A DNA stretch of 36,114 nucleotides from CAUPWF01 sp036656795 (GTDB lineage: Bacteria > Bacillota > Clostridia > Lachnospirales > Lachnospiraceae): positions 1 to 36,114 of the forward strand of contig JAVXHR010000018.1 of the NCBI GenBank assembly GCA_036656795.1, given 5' to 3'. Positions 15,822-24,377 of this stretch are shown piece after piece (position 1 is the first letter of the stretch; each line of letters begins with the position of its first letter). The notes under the pieces are model-generated. The model saw nothing but the letters and a program-made list of their open reading frames with translations, made no database searches and was not told where the DNA came from. A program made the position numbers and the translations under genes.

Positions 15822-16844
15822 ATGGCTAGAAATGTATACGGACTTGATCTTGGGACTTATGAGATTAAGGTTTATGATAAAAAACAAGATACAATTTGGA
15901 AAGAAAAAAATGTAATTGCAATCGCAGATGAAAAACATATATTTTCAGTAGGAGACGAAGCTTATGAGATGTATGAAAAAGCACCAGATAATATTCAAGT
16001 AGTATTTCCCATGCATGCAGGTGTTATTTCTAGATTTAATGACATGCAGTATCTGCTACAGAATCTTTTAAAAAAAGAACGACGATTTGCCCGTGGTTCC
16101 AAATATGTGATTGCAGTACCTACCGATGTTACAGAAGTAGAGAAGCGCGCCTTTTATGATTTGGTTGTGCATTCCAGTGCCAGGGCAAAAGAAGTGAAAA
16201 TTGTGGAGCGTGGAATCGCCGATGCAATTGGGTTAGGATTAGATGTTCAAAATACAAATGGAGTGTTTATTGCTAACTTTGGTGGAGAAACGACAGAATT
16301 AGCTGTTGTAGCATCAGGGGGTATGGTTCTGAATAAGATGGTGAAGATTGGTGGGGTTACCCTTGACCAGGAAGTTGCTAATCGTGTGCGTTATAATCAC
16401 GACTTTTTAATTGGCCGTCTGACAGCAGAAACACTCCGAAAAGAATTTGGGGTGTTTGATGACAGTACTGATCGTTCTTTGGTTGTTGCAGGCAGGAATC
16501 TTATTACCGGTGTCCCACAGCAAAAAGAAATATCCATTAGTCTTGTTCGAGCGGCAATTAAGGAACCGCTGGAAGAGTGTATTCGTTCTATTCGTTCCTT
16601 AATTGAACGAACGCCACCGGAAGTATTGTCATTAATTCAAAAAAATGGAATCTATCTTACAGGTGGATTGGCTAATTTACGTGGGTTAGCGACCTACATA
16701 GAAGGAGCAATTGGAATGCGTGTTCACGTTGCACCTCATCCGGATATCTGTGTAGTCGAAGGATTGAAAAAGATTATAGAATCAAAGGAATCAAAAAATT
16801 TAACGTATTCAATGTTAGATGAAGATTATAGGTGGATAAGATAA
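15822..16844 (+). CDS. mreB: Rod-shape-determining protein MreB, divergent nucleotide-binding loops
   Basis: Actin-like protein that directs lateral wall synthesis with MreC, MreD, RodA and PBP2, all encoded directly downstream. The 340-residue protein opens with GLDLGTYEIKVYD (phosphate-1 loop DLGT, 9-12), has VPTDVTEVEKRA (where MreB usually has VPxxxTxVERRA) and AIGLGLDV. The phosphate-2 loop, usually DIGGGTT, reads NFGGETT (152-158), and the adenosine loop LTGGGA reads LTGGLAN (279-285). These changes touch nucleotide-binding residues, so ATP hydrolysis may be altered or lost. A GAAAGGAA site precedes the ATG. Orthology to MreB rests on gene order and the overall pattern; a MreB-like paralogue is the alternative. 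Confidence 0.88.
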   Translation: MARNVYGLDLGTYEIKVYDKKQDTIWKEKNVIAIADEKHIFSVGDEAYEMYEKAPDNIQVVFPMHAGVISRFNDMQYLLQNLLKKERRFARGSKYVIAVPTDVTEVEKRAFYDLVVHSSARAKEVKIVERGIADAIGLGLDVQNTNGVFIANFGGETTELAVVASGGMVLNKMVKIGGVTLDQEVANRVRYNHDFLIGRLTAETLRKEFGVFDDSTDRSLVVAGRNLITGVPQQKEISISLVRAAIKEPLEECIRSIRSLIERTPPEVLSLIQKNGIYLTGGLANLRGLATYIEGAIGMRVHVAPHPDICVVEGLKKIIESKESKNLTYSMLDEDYRWIR

Positions 16845-16845
16845 A

Positions 16846-17703
16846 ATGAAAACAAAGAATCAAATCACATTATCAAGTAAATATTGGTTAATTATATTAA
16901 TTGTCATCTGTGTTCTGTTAATGGGAATATCCTATTTTACAGACATTGGAAAAGGGCCATTTAGTAATATTGCCAATTATACAGTGGTTCCAATGCAAAA
17001 AGGAATTAATAAGATTGGCATGTGGATGAGTGACTTGACGGAAAATTTTGAAACACTACAGGATATGAAAAAAGAAAATAAGAATCTGCAACAACAAGTA
17101 GATGATTTGACCATTGTAAACGGACAGTTACAACAAGAAAAGTATGAACTTGATCGATTACAAACACTATATAAATTAGATCAAAATTATGCAGAATATC
17201 AAAAAGTTGGGGCTCATGTTATTGCAAATAACGGCAGCAATTGGTTTAATTCATTTACCATTGATAAAGGAACAAACGATGGAATGAAAGTAGATATGAA
17301 TGTATTGGCAGGGAGTGGACTGGTTGGCATTATCATAGAAACCGCACCTAATTATTCTATTGTACGTTCTATTATTGATGATGCAAGCAATGTAAGTGGT
17401 ATGGTATTGACAACTGCGGACAGATGTATGGTACGTGGAGATTTAGTGCTAATGAATGAAGGAAAGATTAAATTTGATCAGTTGGCAAATAATGAAAATG
17501 AAATTAAAGAAGGGGAAGAAGTTGTGACTTCCTATATTAGTAATAAGTATCTACAAGGTCTTCGTATTGGATATCTGAGTAAAATCACAGTAGATGCCAA
17601 CAACCTTACAAAATCGGGATATGTGATACCTGCAGTTGATTTTAGACATCTTCAAGAGGTGTTAATTATTACAACAACAAAAAAAGAAATGGTGGATAAA
17701 TAA
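16846..17703 (+). CDS. mreC: Rod-shape-determining protein MreC
   Basis: Bitopic membrane protein that links MreB to the extracytoplasmic wall-synthesis machinery. The 285-residue sequence has a short cytoplasmic N terminus, one membrane helix (about 14-33), a coiled coil (about 70-112, with MKKENKNLQQQVDDL) and a beta-rich extracytoplasmic domain with VIANNGSNWFNSFTIDKGTNDGM and ASNVSGMVLTT, as in the MreC family. It starts one base after the mreB stop and ends directly before the mreD ATG, so the three are translationally coupled. Confidence 0.95.
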   Translation: MKTKNQITLSSKYWLIILIVICVLLMGISYFTDIGKGPFSNIANYTVVPMQKGINKIGMWMSDLTENFETLQDMKKENKNLQQQVDDLTIVNGQLQQEKYELDRLQTLYKLDQNYAEYQKVGAHVIANNGSNWFNSFTIDKGTNDGMKVDMNVLAGSGLVGIIIETAPNYSIVRSIIDDASNVSGMVLTTADRCMVRGDLVLMNEGKIKFDQLANNENEIKEGEEVVTSYISNKYLQGLRIGYLSKITVDANNLTKSGYVIPAVDFRHLQEVLIITTTKKEMVDK

Positions 17704-18222
17704 ATGAAGAGAGGACTCATTACAATCTCGACAATTATTGTTTGTTTTTTATTACAATCAACGGTATTTCAATATTTAGCCTTGGCATCCATTACACCCA
17801 ATCTACTTGTTATTATAACAGCCACATTTGGGTTTATGCGTGGGAAAAAGGAAGGGCTTTTTGTCGGCTTTTTCTGTGGTCTACTGATGGATATATTTTC
17901 AGCGGAATTTATAGGCTTTTATGCGTTGGTGTACATGCTGATTGGATATGCAAATGGCTTTTTTAAACGGCTATTTTTTGATGAAGATATAAAGCTTCCC
18001 ATTGTACTGATTACAGTGAGTGAATTTCTCTATGGACTTATTATTTACGTATTTTTATATATGATGCGCAGCAGATTTGATTTTGCATACTATTTAAGTC
18101 ATATTATTATCCCAGAATTAGTATATACCATATTAGTGACACTTGGCTTATACCAGTTAATTCTTAAAATAAACCAGCGATTAGAAGCCAAAGAAAAAAG
18201 GAGTGCAAGTAAATTTGTTTGA
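17704..18222 (+). CDS. mreD: Rod-shape-determining protein MreD
   Basis: Small polytopic membrane protein of the elongation complex, 172 residues with about five or six hydrophobic helices. Conserved-looking elements are PNLLVIITATFGFMRGKKEG and FFCGLLMDIFSAEFIGFYAL, the pattern PNLLLI...G...G...GLL.D typical of MreD. It follows mreC with no gap and overlaps the PBP2 gene by a few bases. Sequence in this family is variable, so position between mreC and the PBP2 gene is an important part of the evidence. Confidence 0.92.
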   Translation: MKRGLITISTIIVCFLLQSTVFQYLALASITPNLLVIITATFGFMRGKKEGLFVGFFCGLLMDIFSAEFIGFYALVYMLIGYANGFFKRLFFDEDIKLPIVLITVSEFLYGLIIYVFLYMMRSRFDFAYYLSHIIIPELVYTILVTLGLYQLILKINQRLEAKEKRSASKFV

Positions 18223-21139
18223 TCGAATAAAAGACGGAATGGTAACAATTGTAAAATCTAGATTATCTGTTATCATCATTGCATTTGTTATCTTATTTGC
18301 AGTGCTTATTCAACGTGTGTTTTATCTGCAGATTATAAAAGGACAATCTTATCTGGATGATTATAAATTGTCCATTCAAAAAACAAGAGAAGTGCAGGGA
18401 ACAAGAGGAAAAATTCGTGATTGTAATGGAAATGTACTGGCGTATAATAAACTTGCATATTCTGTAACCATTGAGGATAACGGTTCTTATAATAATATAA
18501 AAGAAAAAAATAAAATTGTAAATCAAACAGTAACAAAGATTATTCAGATTGTAGAATCACATGAAGATACAGTAATCAGTGATTTTGGAATTGTAATTAA
18601 TGCAATGAATCAATATGAATTTACCACACCTGAAGGAATCCGGAGGTTAAGATTTATTGCAGATATCTATGGATATCCGACTATTGATAAATTAAGTCCA
18701 AAGCAACGGAATTCCTCTGCACAGGATATTATGAATTATCTGTGTGAAGATAAAGTATATGGTTATGGGATTGATCAAAAGAAGATCGAAAAAAAAGATA
18801 TTATTAAATTAGTAAATATTCGATATGCTATGGGACTAAATAGTTTTCAAAAGTACATTCCAACTACCATTGCTTCAGATGTCAGTGAAGAATCAGTGGC
18901 TGATATTATGGAAAACTCGGATGTATTACAAGGAGTTGACGTAGTAGAGGATTCTTTACGTCATTATAATGATAGTAAATATTTTGCTTCATTAATTGGA
19001 TATACCGGAAAGATATCAGAAGATGAGTTAACCACCTTAAATGAAGAAAAGAAGAAATATGCATTGACAGATATTATTGGAAAAGCAGGATTGGAACAGT
19101 CCTTGGATTCTGATTTGCAAGGAAAAAAAGGGAAGAAGATTCTTTATGTTGATAGTGTTGGGAAGATTATAGAAACAGCCAAAGGAAAAGATGCCAGTGC
19201 CGGAAATGATGTGTGGCTCACTATAGATAAAGACTTACAGATTGCAACCTATCGTATAATTGAAGAAAAATTAGCAGGCATTGTATTGTCTCGTATGCAA
19301 AATGTAATGAATTATGACCGTACCAGTGTTTCTAAATCCGGAGATATTATTATTCCAATTGATGATGTATATAATGCTTTCTTTTCTAATTCCATTCTTG
19401 ATAAAGAACATTTTAAGGCAGAAGATGCAAAAGAAAATGAACAAGCGGTTTATGCACAATATAATACAAGTCTGGAAAGCAGTATTGCAGCTATAATGGA
19501 ACAACTCAACAATGCCAATGCATCTCCATACAGTGAGTTATCCAAAGAGATGCAGGCATACATGTCTTATATTGCGACAGACATTTTAACTAATGAGACT
19601 GGCATTATTCAAAAAGATAAAATAGATACCAGCGATAAGATGTACATTGCTTGGAAAGAAGAGGATTCATTAAGTTTGTATGAATATCTTAATTTTGCGA
19701 TTTCCAAGAATTGGGTTGATGCATCAGCACTTCAACAATATGTTTCCAGCGAAGAAACATATGCAGATTCAAAGGAATTGTATCAAGGAATTCTTTCCTT
19801 TTTAGGAGAATATCTGAAAGACAATAGTGGATTTGAAAAATTAGTTTATAAGTATATGATTAAAAATGGAACAATTACAGGAAAACAAATCTGTCTTATG
19901 TTATATGAACAAGGAGTTCTTCAATATGATGAGACACAGTTCAATAACTTAGTCTCAGGGGCTACCGGCCCTTATGATTTTATAAGAGGTAAAATCGAAA
20001 CATTAGAAATCACCCCTGCGCAACTGGCATTGGAACCTTGTACCGGTTCGGCGGTGGTAACGGACGTTAATACAGGTGCAGTACTTGCATGTGTATCCTA
20101 TCCGGGATATGATAACAATCGATTAGCCAATACGATGGATTCCAAATATTACAACCAATTAGTACATGATATGTCACGACCATTATATAATCATGCAACC
20201 CAGGAAAAAACGGCACCGGGTTCTACTTATAAGATGGTATCTGCGATTGCAGGATTGACAGAAGGTGTTATAAATCTTAACACCCAGGTTGAGTGTACCG
20301 GAACGTATGATAGAATAGAACCTAATCCTCCCAAATGTTGGATTTACCCACATTCTCATGGGAGTTTAAATGTTGTAGGTGGAATTGAAAATTCCTGTAA
20401 TATCTTCTTCTATGAAACAGGATATCGGTTAGGACTAAAACCTGCAGATTCCAGTACAACAACTGCAGATACAAAAGACAAAAGATTAGACACCTCCTAT
20501 TCCAGTGATTTGGGCATTCAAAAATTAAACAAATATTCCCAAATGTTTGGTCTTAGTGAAAAATCAGGTTTAGAGATTCCTGAGGTTGAGCCGGAGATTT
20601 CTACGGAATATTCAATTCCGTCTGCAATTGGACAAGGAACTAATAACTATACAGTCAGTCAATTGGCTCGTTATGTTACAGCAGTAGCAAATAAGGAAAA
20701 TGTGTATGATCTTACCTTATTAAAACAAATTACAGATGTAAAGGAAAATGTTGTAAAAACTTATGAACCAACTGTCTATCAACCATTAGAGGATATTTCT
20801 AATTCTACTTGGAACGCAGTACATGAAGGAATGAAAGCAGTAATTAAAAGTAAAGCATCCTTTGCAAATATGAGAGAACAAAATTTTACAATGTCAGGGA
20901 AAACGGGTACGGCACAACAAAGTAAAACACACCCGGACCATGGACTATTTGTTGGGTTTGCGCCAAGTGATGCACCCGAGATTGCACTAAGTGTACGAAT
21001 TACAAATGGATATAGTTCTAGTTATGCGGCTGAAATTGGACGAGATATTGTAATGTATCGATATAAGCTAGCATCTGATGATACATTATTCAATGGTATG
21101 GCTAACAGTATTAATAATGCAGTAGTATCTGGTGATTAA
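18215..21139 (+). CDS. mrdA: Penicillin-binding protein 2 (class B, elongation transpeptidase) with large insert
   Basis: Class B transpeptidase that cross-links peptidoglycan during elongation. Numbering from the TTG at 18215: one N-terminal membrane helix (about 13-33), the pedestal domain opening KTREVQGTRGKIRD, then the transpeptidase with the catalytic serine S670 in GSTYK, SCN at 727-729 and K896 in SGKTGT. At about 974 residues it is 250-300 longer than usual. Much of the excess lies between TIDKDLQ (about residue 335) and GSAVVTDV (about 611), where about 40 residues are normal. TTG 18215 is preferred because AGGAG (18199-18203) is 11 bases upstream; GTG 18203, four codons earlier, touches that AGGAG. 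It overlaps mreD by 8 bases. Confidence 0.93.
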   Translation: MFDRIKDGMVTIVKSRLSVIIIAFVILFAVLIQRVFYLQIIKGQSYLDDYKLSIQKTREVQGTRGKIRDCNGNVLAYNKLAYSVTIEDNGSYNNIKEKNKIVNQTVTKIIQIVESHEDTVISDFGIVINAMNQYEFTTPEGIRRLRFIADIYGYPTIDKLSPKQRNSSAQDIMNYLCEDKVYGYGIDQKKIEKKDIIKLVNIRYAMGLNSFQKYIPTTIASDVSEESVADIMENSDVLQGVDVVEDSLRHYNDSKYFASLIGYTGKISEDELTTLNEEKKKYALTDIIGKAGLEQSLDSDLQGKKGKKILYVDSVGKIIETAKGKDASAGNDVWLTIDKDLQIATYRIIEEKLAGIVLSRMQNVMNYDRTSVSKSGDIIIPIDDVYNAFFSNSILDKEHFKAEDAKENEQAVYAQYNTSLESSIAAIMEQLNNANASPYSELSKEMQAYMSYIATDILTNETGIIQKDKIDTSDKMYIAWKEEDSLSLYEYLNFAISKNWVDASALQQYVSSEETYADSKELYQGILSFLGEYLKDNSGFEKLVYKYMIKNGTITGKQICLMLYEQGVLQYDETQFNNLVSGATGPYDFIRGKIETLEITPAQLALEPCTGSAVVTDVNTGAVLACVSYPGYDNNRLANTMDSKYYNQLVHDMSRPLYNHATQEKTAPGSTYKMVSAIAGLTEGVINLNTQVECTGTYDRIEPNPPKCWIYPHSHGSLNVVGGIENSCNIFFYETGYRLGLKPADSSTTTADTKDKRLDTSYSSDLGIQKLNKYSQMFGLSEKSGLEIPEVEPEISTEYSIPSAIGQGTNNYTVSQLARYVTAVANKENVYDLTLLKQITDVKENVVKTYEPTVYQPLEDISNSTWNAVHEGMKAVIKSKASFANMREQNFTMSGKTGTAQQSKTHPDHGLFVGFAPSDAPEIALSVRITNGYSSSYAAEIGRDIVMYRYKLASDDTLFNGMANSINNAVVSGD

Positions 21140-21157
21140 TCAAGGAGGGCGTAAGAT

Positions 21158-21802
21158 GTGAAGAATTTAGTTGTTATTAAATGTAACAAGTACGGTCTTT
21201 TAGTTTATTTAGATGAAAATGCTCCTTATCAAGAAATAATGACACAAATTGAATGTAAATTCAAAGAGTCTTCAAAATTTTTTAAAGATGCAGTTATGGC
21301 AGTATCTTTTGAGGGGCGTGTACTTACAAATGGACAAGAACGAGAAATTGTTGATTTAATTTCAAGCATCGCCCAAGTTCACATAGTTTGTATTATGGAT
21401 CGTAATAAAAACACGGAAGTAGCTTACAAAAGCGTTGTAGATGAATGCATGGAGAATAAGGAACAGCGAGATGGACAATTCTACAAAGGTACCTTACGAA
21501 GAAGACAAGTACTTGAATCAGAAACCAGTGTAATAGTTCTTGGAGATGTAGATCTTGGTGCGACGATAGTAGCAAAAGGGAACATCGTGGTATTAGGAAC
21601 AATTAGAGGAAGTGTTCACGCAGGGGCATCAGGTGATATGAAGGCATTTGTAGTAGCATTGGGAATGCAACCAAAACAGTTGCGTATTGCGGAAGTAGAA
21701 GCACACCGTTTGGTACTTGGACAAAAAGATACAGCACCTAACAGTCCTAAGATAGCGGTATTAGATGGTGAATGTATCTATGTTGACCCACTGATTTATT
21801 AA
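21158..21802 (+). CDS. minC: Septum site-determining protein MinC
   Basis: Inhibitor of FtsZ assembly that works with MinD to block division at the poles. The 214-residue protein has a variable N-terminal domain (about 1-100) and a C-terminal beta-helix domain with ETSVIVLGDVDLGATI, NIVVLGTIRGSVHAGASGD and KAFVVALGMQPKQLRIA, the classic MinC dimerisation and MinD-binding face. The start is GTG 21158, 8 bases after an AGGAGGG site (21143-21149); the overlapping ATG at 21156 leads straight to a stop. Located between the PBP2 gene and minD. Confidence 0.93.
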   Translation: MKNLVVIKCNKYGLLVYLDENAPYQEIMTQIECKFKESSKFFKDAVMAVSFEGRVLTNGQEREIVDLISSIAQVHIVCIMDRNKNTEVAYKSVVDECMENKEQRDGQFYKGTLRRRQVLESETSVIVLGDVDLGATIVAKGNIVVLGTIRGSVHAGASGDMKAFVVALGMQPKQLRIAEVEAHRLVLGQKDTAPNSPKIAVLDGECIYVDPLIY

Positions 21803-21822
21803 AATAAGTAGGAGGATTCATA

Positions 21823-22614
21823 ATGGGGGAAATTATTGTAGTAACATCTGGAAAAGGTGGTGTAGGTAAGACAACCACAACAGCTAATCTAGGAGCAGGA
21901 CTTGCAAAATTAGATAAAAAAGTAATTGTAATTGATACAGATCTAGGACTACGTAATCTAGATGTTGTCATGGGATTGGAAAATCGCATTGTCTATAACT
22001 TAGTTGATGTTATAGAAGGACATTGTAGATTAAAACAAGCACTGATTAAAGATAAAAGATATGAAAATCTATATTTGTTACCGTCTGCACAGACGAAAGA
22101 TAAAACATCAGTTTCCCCGGAGCAGATGATAAAATTAACAGCGGAATTAACAGAGGAATATGATTATATATTGCTTGATTGTCCGGCAGGAATCGAACAA
22201 GGATTTCAAAATGCAATTGCCGGAGCCAATCGTGCAATTGTTGTTACAACACCTGAAGTATCTGCCATACGAGATGCGGATCGAATTATAAGATTGTTAG
22301 AAACTGCTGATTTTAAAAAGATTGATTTGATTATCAATCGTATTCGTATGGATATGGTAAAAAGAGGTGACATGATGACAATTGATGATGTCACAGAGAT
22401 TTTATCAATTCCGTTGATTGGTGCAATTCCAGATGATGAGCAGGTAGTCATTGGTACAAACCAGGGTGAACCTGTGATAGGATTGGATTCTTTAGCAGGA
22501 CAAGCTTATCAAAATATATGTAGCCGTATTATAGGAAATGATGTTCCATTTTTAGATCTAGATCCAAATATAGGTATCCTTGCCAAACTTTCTCAGCTAT
22601 TCAAAGTAAGTTAG
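21823..22614 (+). CDS. minD: Septum site-determining protein MinD
   Basis: Deviant Walker ATPase that binds the membrane in its ATP form and recruits MinC. The 263-residue protein has the deviant P-loop GKGGVGKTTT (10-19, K11 and K16), IDTDLGLRNLD, and YILLDCPAGIEQGF. The C terminus ends in an amphipathic stretch ILAKLSQLFK that fits the membrane-targeting helix. TAGGAGGA precedes the ATG. It lies between minC and minE as in complete Min systems. Confidence 0.98.
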   Translation: MGEIIVVTSGKGGVGKTTTTANLGAGLAKLDKKVIVIDTDLGLRNLDVVMGLENRIVYNLVDVIEGHCRLKQALIKDKRYENLYLLPSAQTKDKTSVSPEQMIKLTAELTEEYDYILLDCPAGIEQGFQNAIAGANRAIVVTTPEVSAIRDADRIIRLLETADFKKIDLIINRIRMDMVKRGDMMTIDDVTEILSIPLIGAIPDDEQVVIGTNQGEPVIGLDSLAGQAYQNICSRIIGNDVPFLDLDPNIGILAKLSQLFKVS

Positions 22615-22627
22615 GGGAGGAAAAAAG

Positions 22628-22855
22628 ATGAATGTATTTGACTCTATGATTAAAAGACCATCTGTTCCAATTGCAAAAGATAGATTAAAAGTACTCTTGG
22701 TGTCAGATCGTGTAAATTGTACCCCTGACATTTTTGAAAAAATTCATTCAGATTTATATCAGACATTATCTAAATATATGGAACTTTCACCCGATAATTT
22801 TGATGTTCAAATTACACGTTCTTTCATTCAGATAAACTTAACAGGAGAAAAATAG
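22628..22855 (+). CDS. minE: Cell division topological specificity factor MinE
   Basis: Stimulates MinD ATPase and gives the Min system its dynamic behaviour. The 75-residue protein is a little shorter than E. coli MinE (88) but keeps the layout: a short N-terminal membrane-contact segment (MNVFDSMIKR), the MinD-binding segment AKDRLKVLLVSDRVNCTP, and a C-terminal topological domain with a beta strand QITRSFIQINL. A GGGGAGG site precedes the ATG. Its stop codon shares one base with the GTG of the SEDS gene (TAGTG), so translation is coupled. Confidence 0.93.
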   Translation: MNVFDSMIKRPSVPIAKDRLKVLLVSDRVNCTPDIFEKIHSDLYQTLSKYMELSPDNFDVQITRSFIQINLTGEK

Positions 22856-23970
22856 TGAAATTAACAAAACAATATCATCTAAAAGATTATAAATTTAATA
22901 TTATTATACTCGTTATTGCACTTTCATGTTTTGGTATCATGGTAATTGGAAGTGCCAAGGAATCCGTACAAATGAAACAGGTAGCAGGACTTATCATTGG
23001 ATTAGTGGCAATGGTAATCATCTCACTTATTGATTATGTATGGGTACTGAATCTATACTGGCTTATCTATGGTGCAAATATTGTGTTACTATTGGCAGTA
23101 CGTTTCTTTGGTACAGAATCAAATAATGCACAACGTTGGATTGATTTGAAATTTATGCAATTCCAACCCTCCGAGTTAAGTAAGATTTTGTTGATTTTAT
23201 TTTTCGCAAAATTCTTAATGATGCATCAAGATGAGATTAATAACGTGAAATTTTTAATTAAATCCATGTGTTTAGTTGCTATTCCATTAATCTTGATTTT
23301 AAAGCAACCAGATTTATCCACCACTATATCTATTGCAATGGTATTTTGCGTTTTATTATATGTATCTGGATTAAGTTATAAGATTATAGGGATTGCACTT
23401 GGATTGGCGATACCTGTGTCCATTATATTTATTAGTATTGTTGTTCAACCAAACCAAAAATTATTAGATACCTATCAACAGAAACGTATATTGGCGTGGT
23501 TGGAGCCACAAAAATATGCTTCTGACGAAGCCTATCAACAGAACAACTCTGTGATTGCAATTGGATCAGGTCAATTAAATGGGAAAGGATTGAATAATAA
23601 TACAACAACTTCTGTAAAAAACGGAAATTTTATATTAGAACCGCAAACAGATTTTATCTTTGCCATAGTTGGAGAAGAATTGGGATTTGTGGGTTGCTGT
23701 ATTGTCATTGCTCTGTTATTATTATTAGTGATACTATGTATTGTTACAGCCATTAAAGCACAGGACTTATCAGGACGAATTATTTGTTGTGGTGTGGCTG
23801 CACAGATAGGTTTTCAAAGTTTTATAAATATAGGAGTAGCAACAGCTTTATTACCCAATACAGGAATCCCACTTCCATTTGTTAGTGCAGGTTTAACATC
23901 CTTAGTTAGTATGTGTATGGGTATTGGCTTTGTGTTAAATGTAGGATTACAACCGAAAAAATACCAATAA
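22855..23970 (+). CDS. rodA: SEDS-family peptidoglycan glycosyltransferase, RodA type
   Basis: Polytopic SEDS protein that polymerises glycan strands together with a class B PBP. The 371-residue protein has about ten membrane helices and the family marks WIDLKFMQFQPSELSKI, a large loop with GSGQLNGKGL, PQTDFIFAIVGEELGFVG and TGIPLPFVSAGLTS. RodA, FtsW and SpoVE are hard to tell apart by eye; RodA is preferred because the gene lies in one operon with mreBCD and the PBP2 gene. The start is GTG at 22855, overlapping the minE stop, with AGGAG a few bases before. Confidence 0.88.
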   Translation: MKLTKQYHLKDYKFNIIILVIALSCFGIMVIGSAKESVQMKQVAGLIIGLVAMVIISLIDYVWVLNLYWLIYGANIVLLLAVRFFGTESNNAQRWIDLKFMQFQPSELSKILLILFFAKFLMMHQDEINNVKFLIKSMCLVAIPLILILKQPDLSTTISIAMVFCVLLYVSGLSYKIIGIALGLAIPVSIIFISIVVQPNQKLLDTYQQKRILAWLEPQKYASDEAYQQNNSVIAIGSGQLNGKGLNNNTTTSVKNGNFILEPQTDFIFAIVGEELGFVGCCIVIALLLLLVILCIVTAIKAQDLSGRIICCGVAAQIGFQSFINIGVATALLPNTGIPLPFVSAGLTSLVSMCMGIGFVLNVGLQPKKYQ

Positions 23971-23981
23971 GGAGCGAAAAA

Positions 23982-24377
23982 ATGAATATTGGACTTATAG
24001 CACATGATGCTAAAAAAACACTGATGCAAAATTTTTGTATTGCCTATCGTGGAATTTTAAATAAAAATGATTTATACGCAACAGGAACAACGGGAAGACT
24101 TGTAGAAGAGGTAACCAATCTTTCCATTCATAAATATCTTGCGGGACGTTTGGGTGGAATGCAACAATTGGGCGCACAGATTGGACAAAATCAGATAGAT
24201 GCTTTGATTTTTTTAAGAGATCCATTAAATCCACAACCTCATGAACCAGATGTAAATGATGTGGTTCGTCTTTGTGATACACATAATATTCCGATGGCAA
24301 CGAATGTTGCAACAGCTGAACTGTTGGTAATGGCAATTGATAGAGGGGATTTAGACTGGCGTGAAATGTATAAATAA
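23982..24377 (+). CDS. mgsA: Methylglyoxal synthase homologue with catalytic Asp replaced by Met
   Basis: MgsA converts dihydroxyacetone phosphate to methylglyoxal and phosphate. The 131-residue protein aligns end to end with clostridial members: IAHDAKK (H8, D9), YATGTTGRL (phosphate binding), FLRDPL (D80), PHEPDV (H87, D90) and PMATNVATAELL. The motif that in E. coli is GGDQQVG, whose D71 is the proven catalytic base, reads GGMQQLG here, with methionine at 60 (codon ATG at 24159). Activity is therefore doubtful. I place the start at ATG 23982 with AAGGAG directly upstream; an open frame further upstream overlaps rodA and does not match the family. It overlaps the next gene by 17 bases. Confidence 0.9.
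   Translation: MNIGLIAHDAKKTLMQNFCIAYRGILNKNDLYATGTTGRLVEEVTNLSIHKYLAGRLGGMQQLGAQIGQNQIDALIFLRDPLNPQPHEPDVNDVVRLCDTHNIPMATNVATAELLVMAIDRGDLDWREMYK

Noticed and set aside
18215..21139. PBP2 gene as a fusion of two genes or a frameshifted pair
   Set aside because: The frame is continuous, all transpeptidase motifs are in order, and the extra part sits inside the domain rather than at an end; an insert fits better.
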